In this document: positions 43,063 through 51,579 of the stretch, in pieces
Layout of the letters: each line of letters opens with the position of its first letter
Position numbering within the stretch: the first letter of the stretch is position 1
Assembly (NCBI RefSeq): GCF_001939045.1
Contig: NZ_MKIM01000031.1
Location: 380,797 to 444,796 of the forward strand
DNA from: Rhizobium oryziradicis
GTDB lineage: Bacteria; Pseudomonadota; Alphaproteobacteria; Rhizobiales; Rhizobiaceae
Direction: 5' to 3'
DNA: 64,000 nucleotides
Position numbers and translations under genes: made by a program
Notes under the pieces: generated by a model
Seen by the model: only the letters and a program-made list of their open reading frames with translations
Told to the model about the DNA's origin: nothing
The model's database searches: none

Positions 43063-43317
43063 ATGGCGTCCGTGACAATTTATACGCGACAGGGATGTGG
43101 CTATTGCAGCCGCGCCAAATCGCTTTTGACATCCAAGGGTGTGGACTTCACCGAAATTGACGCGACGGGCAATCCGGCTTTGCGCCAAGAAATGATGGAC
43201 AAATCCGGCGGCACCACCTTTCCGCAGATTTTTATCAACGGCCAGCATATTGGCGGCTGTGATGATCTGTATGCTCTGGACCGGGCTGAGAAGCTTGATC
43301 CGATGTTGGCAAATTAA
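43063..43317 (+). CDS. grxC: Glutaredoxin 3
   Basis: 84-residue dithiol glutaredoxin with active site CGYC at residues 12-15 and the glutathione-binding segments TTFPQIFINGQHIGGCDDL near 48-66. It reduces disulfides and mixed disulfides using glutathione. ATG at 43063 follows GGAGACGAC. It lies between comF and a Nit-type hydrolase, the usual rhizobial order. Confidence 0.95.
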   Translation: MASVTIYTRQGCGYCSRAKSLLTSKGVDFTEIDATGNPALRQEMMDKSGGTTFPQIFINGQHIGGCDDLYALDRAEKLDPMLAN

Positions 43318-43326
43318 GGATTGGTC

Positions 43327-44184
43327 ATGACCATCAAAGTTGCAGCGCTGCAAATGTGCTCCGGCATGGACCCGGAAAAGAATGCCGCGACCATGGTCAA
43401 GCTTGCAAGGCAGGCAGCGGCAGACGGTGCGACTTACGTGCAGACACCGGAAATGACCGGGGCTTTGATGCGTGATCGCGACGCCCTGCGCGCCATGCTG
43501 CGCGACGAAGACACAGACCTGATTGCGGCAACTGCCGCTGATCTGGCCAAAGAGCTGAACATTCACGTCCATGTTGGCTCCACCGCCATTGCCCGCCCGG
43601 ATGGCAAAATTGCCAATCGTGGCTTTGTGTTTGGGCCGAATGGCAAACGAATCTGCACCTATGACAAGATCCACATGTTTGACGTGGATCTCGACAATGG
43701 CGAGAGCTGGCGTGAAAGCGCTGCCTATGAGCCGGGCAAGGATGCCCGCGTTGTTGACCTGCCCTTTGGTAAGCTGGGCTTTGCCATTTGCTACGATGTG
43801 CGCTTTCCATCGCTGTTTCGCACCGAGGCCATGGCAGGCGCTGAGATCCTGACTGTGCCTGCCGCCTTTACCCGCCAGACCGGCGAAGCCCATTGGCACG
43901 TTCTGCTGCGGGCGCGAGCCATTGAAAATGGTGCCTTTGTGATTGCGGCGGCACAAGCCGGTCTGCATGAAGACGGTCGCGAAACCTATGGCCACTCGTT
44001 GATCATTGACCCCTGGGGCCGGGTTTTGGCAGAAGGAGCGGGCGAGGGCGAGGCTGTGGTGATGGCTGAAATTGATCTCGATGTGGTGAAAGCATCACGG
44101 GCAAAAATTCCCAATCTGAAGAATGGCCGTGATTTCAATCTCGATATTCTGCCTGCACTTGCCAAAGGGGGGATGACGGTTTGA
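43327..44184 (+). CDS. Carbon-nitrogen hydrolase family protein (Nit1-like)
   Basis: 285-residue nitrilase-superfamily amidase. The catalytic triad is E42 (TPEMTG), K114 (YDKIHMFD) and C155 (AICYDVRFP). Nit1/Nit2 relatives hydrolyse deaminated glutathione, which would fit the neighbouring glutaredoxin gene; omega-amidase activity is an alternative. ATG at 43327 follows AAGGATTGGTC. Its TGA overlaps the TTG start of the DUF1178 gene. Confidence 0.9.
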   Translation: MTIKVAALQMCSGMDPEKNAATMVKLARQAAADGATYVQTPEMTGALMRDRDALRAMLRDEDTDLIAATAADLAKELNIHVHVGSTAIARPDGKIANRGFVFGPNGKRICTYDKIHMFDVDLDNGESWRESAAYEPGKDARVVDLPFGKLGFAICYDVRFPSLFRTEAMAGAEILTVPAAFTRQTGEAHWHVLLRARAIENGAFVIAAAQAGLHEDGRETYGHSLIIDPWGRVLAEGAGEGEAVVMAEIDLDVVKASRAKIPNLKNGRDFNLDILPALAKGGMTV

Positions 44185-44609
44185 TCCGCTATTCGCTGAT
44201 TTGCGATCATGGTCATGAATTTGAAGGCTGGTTTTCTGAAAGTGCCGATTTTGACCGGCAAAAGGAAAGCGGCTTTCTGACCTGTCCGGTCTGTGCGTCG
44301 GCTTCGATTTCCAAAACCCTGATGGCTCCGTCTGTGGCAACCGCCAGAAAGAAGGAAGAAGGCCAGAAGCTGGTGTTTGATCAGGTGCAGAAAGAAGCGT
44401 TTATCAAGCTCAAAGAAGCCGTTGCTGCCGTGAAAGCCAATAGTGAAGATGTTGGTGAACGCTTTCCTGAGGAAGCCCGCAAGATCCACTATGGCGAAAG
44501 CGAAGCCCGTGGCATCATCGGCAATGCCTCACCAGATGAAGTGCATGCCTTGATTGATGAGGGCATTGACGTGGCCCCGCTGCCGGTTCTGCCGGATGAT
44601 GTGAATTGA
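44181..44609 (+). CDS. DUF1178 family protein
   Basis: 142 residues. The N-terminus has ICDHGHEFEGW and a later TCPVC pair, which together suggest a small zinc ribbon; the remainder is helical and acidic. This is the conserved alphaproteobacterial DUF1178 family, function unknown. The start is a TTG at 44181 whose last two bases plus the next A form the stop of the preceding gene (TTGA), with GGGGGGA upstream, so it depends on translational coupling. It converges with the DUF924 gene. Confidence 0.85.
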   Translation: MIRYSLICDHGHEFEGWFSESADFDRQKESGFLTCPVCASASISKTLMAPSVATARKKEEGQKLVFDQVQKEAFIKLKEAVAAVKANSEDVGERFPEEARKIHYGESEARGIIGNASPDEVHALIDEGIDVAPLPVLPDDVN

Positions 44610-44626
44610 TCGATGAGCGCCGGGTA

Positions 44627-45175
44627 TCAGCCCTTGAAGCCGCCTTCATCCAGATAGGACTGTTCTGCTCGTGTGGTCGTGCGCCCCAGCGCGATGTTGC
44701 GGTGGGGAAAGCGGCCAAACCGTCTGATGATGTCCCGATGCAAGATCGCAAATTTCAGCGTTTCTTCGTCGCCGGTTGCGTCAAAAAGGGCTTGGAAAAG
44801 CCGCATGGAGGTCTCTTGATCGGCAAGAGCTTCCGAGTGCTCATAGGGCAGATAGAAAAACAACCTCAGGCTTGTCTCACACTGCTGATCAAAGCCTTCA
44901 GCAATGCCGTCTTCAGCGATACGGCGCGCCAGGCTGTCGGTGGCATAGCTGTGGGCGCTGTTGCGAAAGATATTGCGCGGCACCTGATCGAGCAAAATCA
45001 GCAGAGCCAGCGTGCCTTGCGCACTCGCCCGCCAATCATTCAATTCGCCTCGCGCGGCCGCAAAATGCAGCCGCCCAAGCATTTTTTCGACCTTCGCATC
45101 AAAGGCATCGTCCTTGCTGAACCATTTTTCTGGCCCGGCGTCCTGCCAGAAGGCAATGATATCTTGCGCTCTCAT
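44627..45175 (-). CDS. DUF924 family protein
   Basis: 182-residue, mainly helical, soluble protein. It shows the family segments IIAFWQDAGPEKWF near the N-terminus, LLILLDQVPRNIFRNS near 72-88 (DQxPRNxFR) and FFYLPYEHSE near 128-137. The fold is TPR-like; no function has been assigned. ATG at 45175 overlaps the ubiG stop in ATGA, so it is translated with ubiG. Confidence 0.87.
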   Translation of the reverse strand: MRAQDIIAFWQDAGPEKWFSKDDAFDAKVEKMLGRLHFAAARGELNDWRASAQGTLALLILLDQVPRNIFRNSAHSYATDSLARRIAEDGIAEGFDQQCETSLRLFFYLPYEHSEALADQETSMRLFQALFDATGDEETLKFAILHRDIIRRFGRFPHRNIALGRTTTRAEQSYLDEGGFKG

Positions 45176-45930
45176 GCGTTTTGGCTGTTGGGACGGCGTG
45201 TCAGCATCATGTAATTGACATCCGTGTCAGACGAGAGGTTCCACTGGTTCAGGAAGGGGTTGAAAAACACCCCGACTTTTTCCGAGACTTCCATACCGGC
45301 CCCGAGAATTGGCTTTTCCAGCTCTTCCGGGCGCACCAGCTTTTCATATTGATGGGTGCCGCGCGGTAGCCAGCGCAGAATATATTCGCAGGCACCAATG
45401 GCAAGCGCGCGGGCCTTGAGGGTGCGGTTGATGGTTGAGATCAACATCAGCCCGCCGGGGCGCACCATGGAGGCACAGGTCGAGATGAAATAGTCGACAT
45501 CGGCAACGTGCTCCACCACTTCCATGTTGAGCACCACATCAAATGTTTCGCCATTGGCAGTCAGTTCTTCTGCGGTGATGGCGCGATAATCGACAGCAAC
45601 GCCGGTTTGGGCCGCATGGGTGCTGGCAATGCCAATGTTTTTGGGCGATGCATCGGCACCCAGCACCTCGGCACCCATGCGAGCGATCGGCTCGGACAAA
45701 AGCCCGCCGCCGCAGCCGATATCCAGCACGCGCAGACCGGCCAAAGGCTGGTGGGCGCGCGGGTCACGGCCGTAATGTTCCGAAACCTTGTCGCGGATAT
45801 AGGCAAGCCGCACAGGGTTGATCTTATGCAAGGGTTTGAATTTGCCGGTTGGGTCCCACCATTCGGCGGCCATTGCGGAAAAGCGGTCAACTTCTGCCTG
45901 ATCAATTGTGGTTTTGGCGGCGTCACTCAT
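45172..45930 (-). CDS. ubiG: Ubiquinone biosynthesis O-methyltransferase
   Basis: 252-residue SAM-dependent enzyme performing both O-methylations in ubiquinone synthesis. Motif I VLDIGCGGG lies at residues 68-76 and the N-terminal FSAMAAEWWDPTGKFKPLH block (about 17-35) is diagnostic of UbiG. ATG at 45930 follows AGGAGACCTGCG. DUF924 overlaps its stop. In rhizobia I recall ubiG lying back to back with lysC; here a block containing an SH3 protein gene, acvB and lpiA lies between them. Confidence 0.95.
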   Translation of the reverse strand: MSDAAKTTIDQAEVDRFSAMAAEWWDPTGKFKPLHKINPVRLAYIRDKVSEHYGRDPRAHQPLAGLRVLDIGCGGGLLSEPIARMGAEVLGADASPKNIGIASTHAAQTGVAVDYRAITAEELTANGETFDVVLNMEVVEHVADVDYFISTCASMVRPGGLMLISTINRTLKARALAIGACEYILRWLPRGTHQYEKLVRPEELEKPILGAGMEVSEKVGVFFNPFLNQWNLSSDTDVNYMMLTRRPNSQNA

Positions 45931-46005
45931 CGCAGGTCTCCTGAATTTCTACAGCGCCGTGCGCCATATATGTGCACCAAGGTTCACTGTAGCTCTATAA
46001 GTATT

Positions 46006-46045
46006 GCATGATTCTCTAAATCGATTCCGGTTTGGAGAATGATGC
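46006..46045. repeat. Near-palindromic rhizobial intergenic element (GCATGATTCTC type)
   Basis: Outer arms GCATGATTCTC and GAGAATGATGC flank a centre with AAA...TTT symmetry and CGATTCCGG. Similar strings are common between genes in Rhizobium and Agrobacterium. It lies in the 395-base gap between ubiG and the SH3 gene, which otherwise shows no gene. Confidence 0.5.
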
Positions 46046-46212
46046 AGTAGACCGTGAGGTCGGACGAAGCAGGGCTAAAGTCAAGGGTTTGACATTGCGA
46101 TCACGTTTTTTCTCGGCAGATGCTTCCATCTGTCCCACCTGAGGCACCGTAAAAGCGGCGTAAACCTGCCAGCAGCCACAAAAAAGCCTGTCGATGTTGT
46201 TTCAGTATTTCA

Positions 46213-46218
46213 TATAAT
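46213..46218 (+). promoter_or_regulatory. Candidate -10 box for the SH3-domain gene
   Basis: A perfect TATAAT lies 108 bases ahead of the SH3 gene start. The sequence 16-18 bases upstream (around GTCGAT) is a poor -35 box, so the promoter would need an activator or is weak. Confidence 0.3.
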
Positions 46219-46325
46219 GCAAAAGCTGAACCGCCGGGAACAACTATCCGTCACGGACGTTTACAAGCGATTGTCATAAAAAGACAAGAAAAGCCAAGGT
46301 CAGGGACGGCCACGGAGCACATGGA

Positions 46326-47081
46326 ATGAAACGAGTTTACCTATCTGCATTTGCGGGGTTGATGGCTGTTGCAGCGCCGGCAATGGCCGAGGCGGCACAA
46401 GCGATCTCAACCGCAAATGTGAATTTGCGCGCTGGCCCCAGCACGCAATATCCGCCGGTTCTGGTGGTGCCAGCCGGAAACAGGGTTGAAATTTTTGGTT
46501 GCCTGTCATCGGCCAATTGGTGCGATGTGGGCTATGCGGGCTATCGCGGCTGGATTTCCGGCAGCTATCTCCAGACCCAATATTCCAGCCGCCGGATTTA
46601 TGTTGATCCGGATTATTATGGTCGCCTGGGCATTCCGACCGTGACTTTCCGTGTCGATCAATATTGGGATCGCAATTATCGCGGTCGCGATTTCTACCGT
46701 GACCGGGATCGTTGGCGCCGTGCCCCGCCACCACCGCCGGTCTGGCACCGCGACGGTCCACCGCCAAGGTTCTCAGATGATCGCGGCCCAGACATGGATC
46801 GACGCGATATGGATCGGCCGGACATGGGTAGGAGAGACATGGATCGGCGCGACCAGGAGAGGTGGCGCATGGACCGGCGTGACGGCATGGAACGGCCGAA
46901 CGATCGCTTTGATAGACGTCCTGATGATGGTCGCCCCGGTGGCCCACCACCTCCGCCACCGCCACCAGACCGCAATGATGGTGACCGAAGAGGCCCCCGC
47001 GATATGAACCGTCCGGGTCCTGACGGTGGTCGTCCTATTCCGACCTGTGGCCCAGGCGACGTCTCGTGCATCGAGCGATAA
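46326..47081 (+). CDS. Exported SH3-domain protein with Arg/Asp-rich and proline-rich tail
   Basis: 251 residues. A Sec signal peptide spans about 1-24. A bacterial SH3 (SH3_3) domain follows at about 26-82 (ANVNLRAGPSTQYPPV to GWISGSYL), a fold that often binds peptidoglycan stem peptides. The second half is low complexity: RDRDRWRR, poly-proline runs, then repeated MDRRD/MDRPD units and a final short segment with two cysteines (CGPGDVSC). ATG at 46326 follows GGAGCACATGGA. The TAA stop at 47079 is also the first triplet of a rhizobial repeat. It is probably periplasmic; the tail could bind an acidic or anionic surface, which is speculative. Confidence 0.8.
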   Translation: MKRVYLSAFAGLMAVAAPAMAEAAQAISTANVNLRAGPSTQYPPVLVVPAGNRVEIFGCLSSANWCDVGYAGYRGWISGSYLQTQYSSRRIYVDPDYYGRLGIPTVTFRVDQYWDRNYRGRDFYRDRDRWRRAPPPPPVWHRDGPPPRFSDDRGPDMDRRDMDRPDMGRRDMDRRDQERWRMDRRDGMERPNDRFDRRPDDGRPGGPPPPPPPPDRNDGDRRGPRDMNRPGPDGGRPIPTCGPGDVSCIER

Positions 47082-47133
47082 AGCATGTCGCGTTTTATTG
47101 TTCTCAATAAAACGATAACGTCCATGCGACACA
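47079..47133 (+). repeat. Rhizobial repeat (TAAAGCATGTCGCG type)
   Basis: Starts TAAAGCATGTCGCG, holds an internal hairpin CGTTTTATTG-TTCT-CAATAAAACG, then GATAACGTCCATGCGACAC. The plan (AGCATGTCGCG ... CGATAACGACATGCG) is that of a widespread Rhizobium/Agrobacterium element. The first TAA ends the SH3-domain gene. Confidence 0.6.
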
Positions 47134-47141
47134 ATAAGAGA

Positions 47142-47183
47142 TAAAGCCTGTCGCAGTGAATCCATTCACTGCGACAGGCTTTA
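47142..47183. repeat. Perfect 20-bp palindrome (TAAAGCCTGTC type)
   Basis: Arms 47142-47161 and 47164-47183 are exact complements around CC. The ends TAAAGCCTGTC and GACAGGCTTTA resemble those of the palindrome at 33603-33645. It follows the TAAAGCATGTCGCG element after 8 bases. Confidence 0.75.
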
Positions 47184-47233
47184 GGATCTATGACGGGAAA
47201 TAGAATTCCGTTTTCCCTTAACAATGAAATAGA

Positions 47234-47261
47234 AAAGGGCCGCTTTAAAGCGGCCCTTTTG
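47234..47261. terminator. Bidirectional intrinsic terminator between the SH3 gene and acvB
   Basis: AAAAGGGCCGCTTTAAAGCGGCCCTTTT is a perfect palindrome with T-runs on both strands, placed between two converging genes. Confidence 0.85.
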
Positions 47262-47288
47262 CTGTATGGATCGACATCTTTCGTCAGA

Positions 47289-48674
47289 TCAGTCGAGCTT
47301 CTTGGTCTTCAATCGGTCCAGCAAAATCTTTGAAAGCGCATCGTAATCGCCGTCGAAGTGATGGCCACCATCCAGCTTGACGATGTCAACCTTGGTTGGA
47401 TCAAGGGTGTGGCAACCGTCATCGTCAATGTCCTCAATGCCGTAGATGCATTGCACCAGACCTGCGGGCATTTTCGCCACCTGCTTGGTCGGGTCACCGC
47501 CCTTGCCTGCGCCCTTTGCACCCAGCCAGCCGGTGACCGAGATCTCAAAATCCGAGGCATGCGACATGGACAGAAGCGAAACCAGACTGATCTTGGCCTT
47601 CACATTGGCGGGCAGCAAGTTGTAGACGGGGGGGGTAATGTCTGCACCAAATGAAAAGCCGACCAGCATGACGTGCTTGACTTTCCACCGCTTGGTGAAG
47701 GTGTTGATAACACGAACCAGGTCGTCGGCGGTTTCCTGCGGTTTGCGCTCTGACCAGAAATAGCGCAACGAGTCGATGCCCACGACCGGCAGGCCTTCAT
47801 CCTGAAAATTGGTGCCGATCTCGCTGTCAATATCGCGCCAGCCACCATCGCCGGAATAAATGATGGCCAGCGTGTCGAATTTTGGCTTGTCGACGGGCAA
47901 CAGTGTGAGCGGCAGACCCAGTGGCTCTGCCTCTTTGGCCGTTGCGGCAATCATGTCGTCAATGCCATTTGACAGACTTGTGTAAGCATCTTTCTGGGTA
48001 TCGCTGACATCAATATCGGGATGGTCTTTCAACAGTTCAGCCACATGGGCGCGCCCGGCTGGATCCGCTGTGGTGGAAAAGCGAACCGTGGCTGGATCAG
48101 GCAGATCGCCATCGGTCAGGCCATAGACAATACCGCCATCTTTGACCACCTTGTTGGCGGGTGTGCAAAACTGCTCTGGCAAGGGAATGACGTCGCCGGG
48201 ATCAACCGCCAGCGTTTCACCAATGGTGGCATTGGGCGTTTGCGCCAAAATGGCCAATGCCAGGGTGCCTCCTTCGCCAACGCCCGCAACAAGCGGCAGG
48301 ACATAGTCGTTTGAGCCCGTCTGGCGCTGGATCTGATGCGACAGGTCTTCAATATCCGAAACGGTGTAGATGCAATTGTCCTCGTCGGTGGAGGCTTTGT
48401 AATCCGCTTCCAGCGATTTCAGATATTTGGGCGTATCAATGCCGACAACGATAGAGCCATTGCTGCGCAAACGCTCGCCTTCCGCCTTCATCTTGTCGCT
48501 CCAGCCATCCTTGTCGGATAACAAGAACACAATGGATTTTGGCTTGCCATCCGGCATGGCAATCACCGGATCGGGGATTGTGCCGGTTTCATATTTTGCC
48601 TGTTGTGCTTGTGCTGTTTGCAGCAAGGCCACGGTTGCCAGACCGAAGGCGAGAAGTGTTGTTGTTATTCTCAT
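47289..48674 (-). CDS. acvB: AcvB/VirJ-type periplasmic lysyl-phosphatidylglycerol hydrolase
   Basis: 461 residues with a Sec signal peptide (cleavage near A23). It has two related alpha/beta-hydrolase-like halves; the C-terminal VirJ-like half carries the nucleophile motif GFSFGAD with S341 and a late LDGGHHFDGDY histidine region near 430-440. In Agrobacterium AcvB removes lysyl-phosphatidylglycerol made by LpiA and is required for virulence and T4SS function; in Rhizobium tropici the homologue (AtvA) gives acid tolerance. ATG at 48674 overlaps the lpiA stop in ATGA, so synthesis and removal of the lipid are co-translated. An upstream in-frame extension is unlikely, as it hides the signal peptide. 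Confidence 0.92.
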   Translation of the reverse strand: MRITTTLLAFGLATVALLQTAQAQQAKYETGTIPDPVIAMPDGKPKSIVFLLSDKDGWSDKMKAEGERLRSNGSIVVGIDTPKYLKSLEADYKASTDEDNCIYTVSDIEDLSHQIQRQTGSNDYVLPLVAGVGEGGTLALAILAQTPNATIGETLAVDPGDVIPLPEQFCTPANKVVKDGGIVYGLTDGDLPDPATVRFSTTADPAGRAHVAELLKDHPDIDVSDTQKDAYTSLSNGIDDMIAATAKEAEPLGLPLTLLPVDKPKFDTLAIIYSGDGGWRDIDSEIGTNFQDEGLPVVGIDSLRYFWSERKPQETADDLVRVINTFTKRWKVKHVMLVGFSFGADITPPVYNLLPANVKAKISLVSLLSMSHASDFEISVTGWLGAKGAGKGGDPTKQVAKMPAGLVQCIYGIEDIDDDGCHTLDPTKVDIVKLDGGHHFDGDYDALSKILLDRLKTKKLD

Positions 48675-51283
48675 TTCTTTACCACGCCTTTCAGGCCGCC
48701 ACCAATCAGAAGAGTTGCATCCAAAAGGGCAATCACCGGGCTTAACCCGCCGGATACGGCGAGATAGCGTGGTTGCCACTCCGGGTGAAACTTGGATTTG
48801 AACGCACGAAGCCCCTTGAAATTATAGAAGCGCTCTCCATGCTCGTAAAATGTGTTGGCAATACGATCCCAGACCGGGGCAACATCGCGGCGCGAAAGGC
48901 CGGACAGCGGTGCCATGCCGAGATTGAAATGCCGGTAGCCCTCGCCACGCAGATGGGTGAGCAGGCTGACAAACAGATAGTCCATGGACCCTTTGGGAGC
49001 CTCGGGCGAAAATCGCATCAGGTCAATGGAGGCGTCGGCCTTGGTATCTGTCACCATGATATTGGCAAAGGCGACAATTCTGCCTTCAAACCGCAACACA
49101 ATGACAGGCTGGCTGAGGATATAATTATCGGTGAAGGCACCGAGCGAAAAGCCTTTTTCCTTGGCACGGTGCTGGGCAAGCCAGCCGTTTGAGACGTCGC
49201 GCAAATCCTCCAGAATGGCAGGCACGCCTTCTGTCGGGATGATTTCAAAGCTGAGGCCATCGCGTTCAGCCTTGGTGGCGGATTGCCGCAAATTGGCCCA
49301 TTTGCCACCCTTGAGGTCAAATCGGGAGAGGTCCACTTCGGCAAGTTCGCCCAGCTTGAAGGCTTGCAGCCCTGCATCGGCAATGGCGGGCAAAAGGGCA
49401 GGCGAGGCTTGGTAGAAAACCGCACGGCAACCTGCCGTTCGCGCTTCTTCCACAAATTGCCAGACCAGTTCATCGCGGGCTTTCTTGGGGCCAACCGGGT
49501 CCAGAAACGCGATCCAGGAGCGGCCCTGCTTGCCATACATCAAAAATGCCTTGCCATCGGGCGAAAACATGATGGCCTTATCGCCGGTGCGTACCAGATT
49601 GCTATCGGCCACGTCATGGCTGTTGACGATCACGGCGGCCTTGTCAATCTCTTCGCGGCTGGAGGGGGTAACCGCCGGGGCTGCCGGTCGCAGCATGCTG
49701 AAAACGGCGAGCGCTGAGGAGAAAATTGTCAAGCCAAGCATGGCGCGCAAGGAGCGCGGCGCTTCTTCCGAGAACTCGAATTCCCACCACAGCGAGCGGC
49801 TGTAATCGACATCACGATAGACGAAAAACAGGATGAAGAAGGCGCAGATACAAATCAGCGCAATGGCCATCAACCAGGGTGAGGTCAGCACCTGACGAAA
49901 CAGCGAGGCTGGACGCACAAACAGGCGCTTGCTGCCAAACAGGCCAATCAGCAGCACGGCCAGCGCCGACGCCTCAAAAACAGCAAACGCCTTGAGGAGA
50001 GACAGGATCAGGCCAATGGATGCACCGACCACCGCCGCCCACCATGCGCCATCGAGCCGCTGCACTAGGCCGCGTGCCGCAATCACCAGAAACAGGCCGA
50101 TAATGCTTGATAGGAAATGCGCACTCTCCATGATCGAGAGCGGCACGATGCCTTCGAGCATTTCCAGATTGCGCTCCGGTGTGGGCGTCACGCTGGAAAA
50201 AATCAGCATTGCCCCGAGAATGAAGGTCAGGGCACCCAGCAATGCCGGTGAAATGCGGGCGGCGGTGCGCCCAACGCCCGCCAGCGCCGGTGTTTTGGAA
50301 AAATGCCTCAGCTCGGTGATGGTCACCAGAATAATGGCAAGGATCAGCGGCAGCACATAATAAATCAGGCGATAGACCACCAGCGATGCCAACACGGCGT
50401 CAATATTGGTGGTTGGGCCAAGGGCTGCAATGATAATGGTTTCAAACACGCCGATGCCGCCGGGCACATGGCTGGCCACGCCAATGCCGATGGCAATGGA
50501 ATAAATCGCAAAAAACGCAGGCCAGGAAATGGCCGCCTGTGTGGGCAAAAGCGCGTAAACAACCGAGCAGGAAAAAGCCAAATCGGCAACAGTGATGATG
50601 AACTGGCGCGACAGCGTTGGCGTGTCAGCAAGGCTCAGCGTCACACCTGCAAAGGTGAGGCTGCGGCGTTGGCCGATGATGATCAGAACGGCAAAGCCTA
50701 CCAGAATGGCAATCGCAATGGTGCGCAGCCAAAACGGGGTGATGTCCAGAAGCGGTGCGATTTCCGATGACATCGGAATGAGCGACAGCGCTGTGATGAC
50801 GGCAAGGCCGAGCATGAAAGACAGGGACACAAAGGCGACAATGCGCCCGATTTCGTCAGGGGCGAGGCCTGCGCGCGAATAGGCGCGGTAGCGAATGGCA
50901 CCACCAGACAACATGCCAAAGCCTGCAGCATTGCCAACGGCATAGGCGCTGAAGGCGGTGAGGGCCACTTCTGCCGCCGGGCGCTTGCGACCAATGAACT
51001 CCAGAGCGTTCCAGTCATAGATACAGAGCGTGCCAAAGCTCAAGGCTGTAAACAGGATCGCCAGCGCGATCTGATCGTAGCCGGTATGCGCCACAGCAGC
51101 CACGACATCATCATAGCTGACTTCTTCGGTCAGCCGGTAGATGGCATAGGCAACCGCTGCAAAAACGATCAGGGTAAAAATCGCAGCCAAAGGCCGCCCC
51201 AGGTTTGACAGTGCAGCGCGCCACCCCGAAGTGGATGGCCCTTCGGCGCTCTCCTCGGTTTCGGCGTTTATCTTGGCTGCCAT
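48671..51283 (-). CDS. lpiA: Lysyl-phosphatidylglycerol synthase / flippase (MprF family)
   Basis: 870-residue membrane protein. The N-terminal part (to about residue 520) has 12-14 hydrophobic segments, the MprF flippase domain; the C-terminal part, about 540-860, is the cytoplasmic GNAT-like aminoacyl-tRNA-dependent transferase (DUF2156) with segments such as MYGKQGRSWIAFLDPVG and SPEAPKGSMDYLFVSLL. It makes a positively charged lipid from lysyl-tRNA and phosphatidylglycerol. ATG at 51283 follows GGGAGAGTTGC. It is first in the lpiA-acvB operon; in rhizobia the homologue is acid-induced. The 296 bases upstream face lysC. Confidence 0.93.
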   Translation of the reverse strand: MAAKINAETEESAEGPSTSGWRAALSNLGRPLAAIFTLIVFAAVAYAIYRLTEEVSYDDVVAAVAHTGYDQIALAILFTALSFGTLCIYDWNALEFIGRKRPAAEVALTAFSAYAVGNAAGFGMLSGGAIRYRAYSRAGLAPDEIGRIVAFVSLSFMLGLAVITALSLIPMSSEIAPLLDITPFWLRTIAIAILVGFAVLIIIGQRRSLTFAGVTLSLADTPTLSRQFIITVADLAFSCSVVYALLPTQAAISWPAFFAIYSIAIGIGVASHVPGGIGVFETIIIAALGPTTNIDAVLASLVVYRLIYYVLPLILAIILVTITELRHFSKTPALAGVGRTAARISPALLGALTFILGAMLIFSSVTPTPERNLEMLEGIVPLSIMESAHFLSSIIGLFLVIAARGLVQRLDGAWWAAVVGASIGLILSLLKAFAVFEASALAVLLIGLFGSKRLFVRPASLFRQVLTSPWLMAIALICICAFFILFFVYRDVDYSRSLWWEFEFSEEAPRSLRAMLGLTIFSSALAVFSMLRPAAPAVTPSSREEIDKAAVIVNSHDVADSNLVRTGDKAIMFSPDGKAFLMYGKQGRSWIAFLDPVGPKKARDELVWQFVEEARTAGCRAVFYQASPALLPAIADAGLQAFKLGELAEVDLSRFDLKGGKWANLRQSATKAERDGLSFEIIPTEGVPAILEDLRDVSNGWLAQHRAKEKGFSLGAFTDNYILSQPVIVLRFEGRIVAFANIMVTDTKADASIDLMRFSPEAPKGSMDYLFVSLLTHLRGEGYRHFNLGMAPLSGLSRRDVAPVWDRIANTFYEHGERFYNFKGLRAFKSKFHPEWQPRYLAVSGGLSPVIALLDATLLIGGGLKGVVKK

Positions 51284-51579
51284 GCAACTCTCCCACTCTT
51301 CGGCCTGTTCATTCCATTTGCTTTCGAGAAGCGTTTTTTTATGCGCTCGTCAAGGCAAAGTATTATGTCCTATGCCATCTTGCTGAATTGTAGCTGAAGG
51401 CCTTACAGTAAAAAGATGACAAAAGCGTTTGTGTTGTCCTGTCTGTCGGGCTTTGTGAACTTGTCGTTGCGTCGCAACGCCGAATTGGATAAAAGCCCGC
51501 CAGCCGTCTTATAAAAACGGCAGAAAAATGATTTAGCCGAAATTTGCGGCGTATTGATGAGGTCGAGACGGTCAAGGCC

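Noticed and set aside
43039..43995. 318-codon open frame antisense to grxC and the Nit-type hydrolase gene
   Set aside because: Both sense genes have intact catalytic motifs; the antisense protein has no pattern of a real family.
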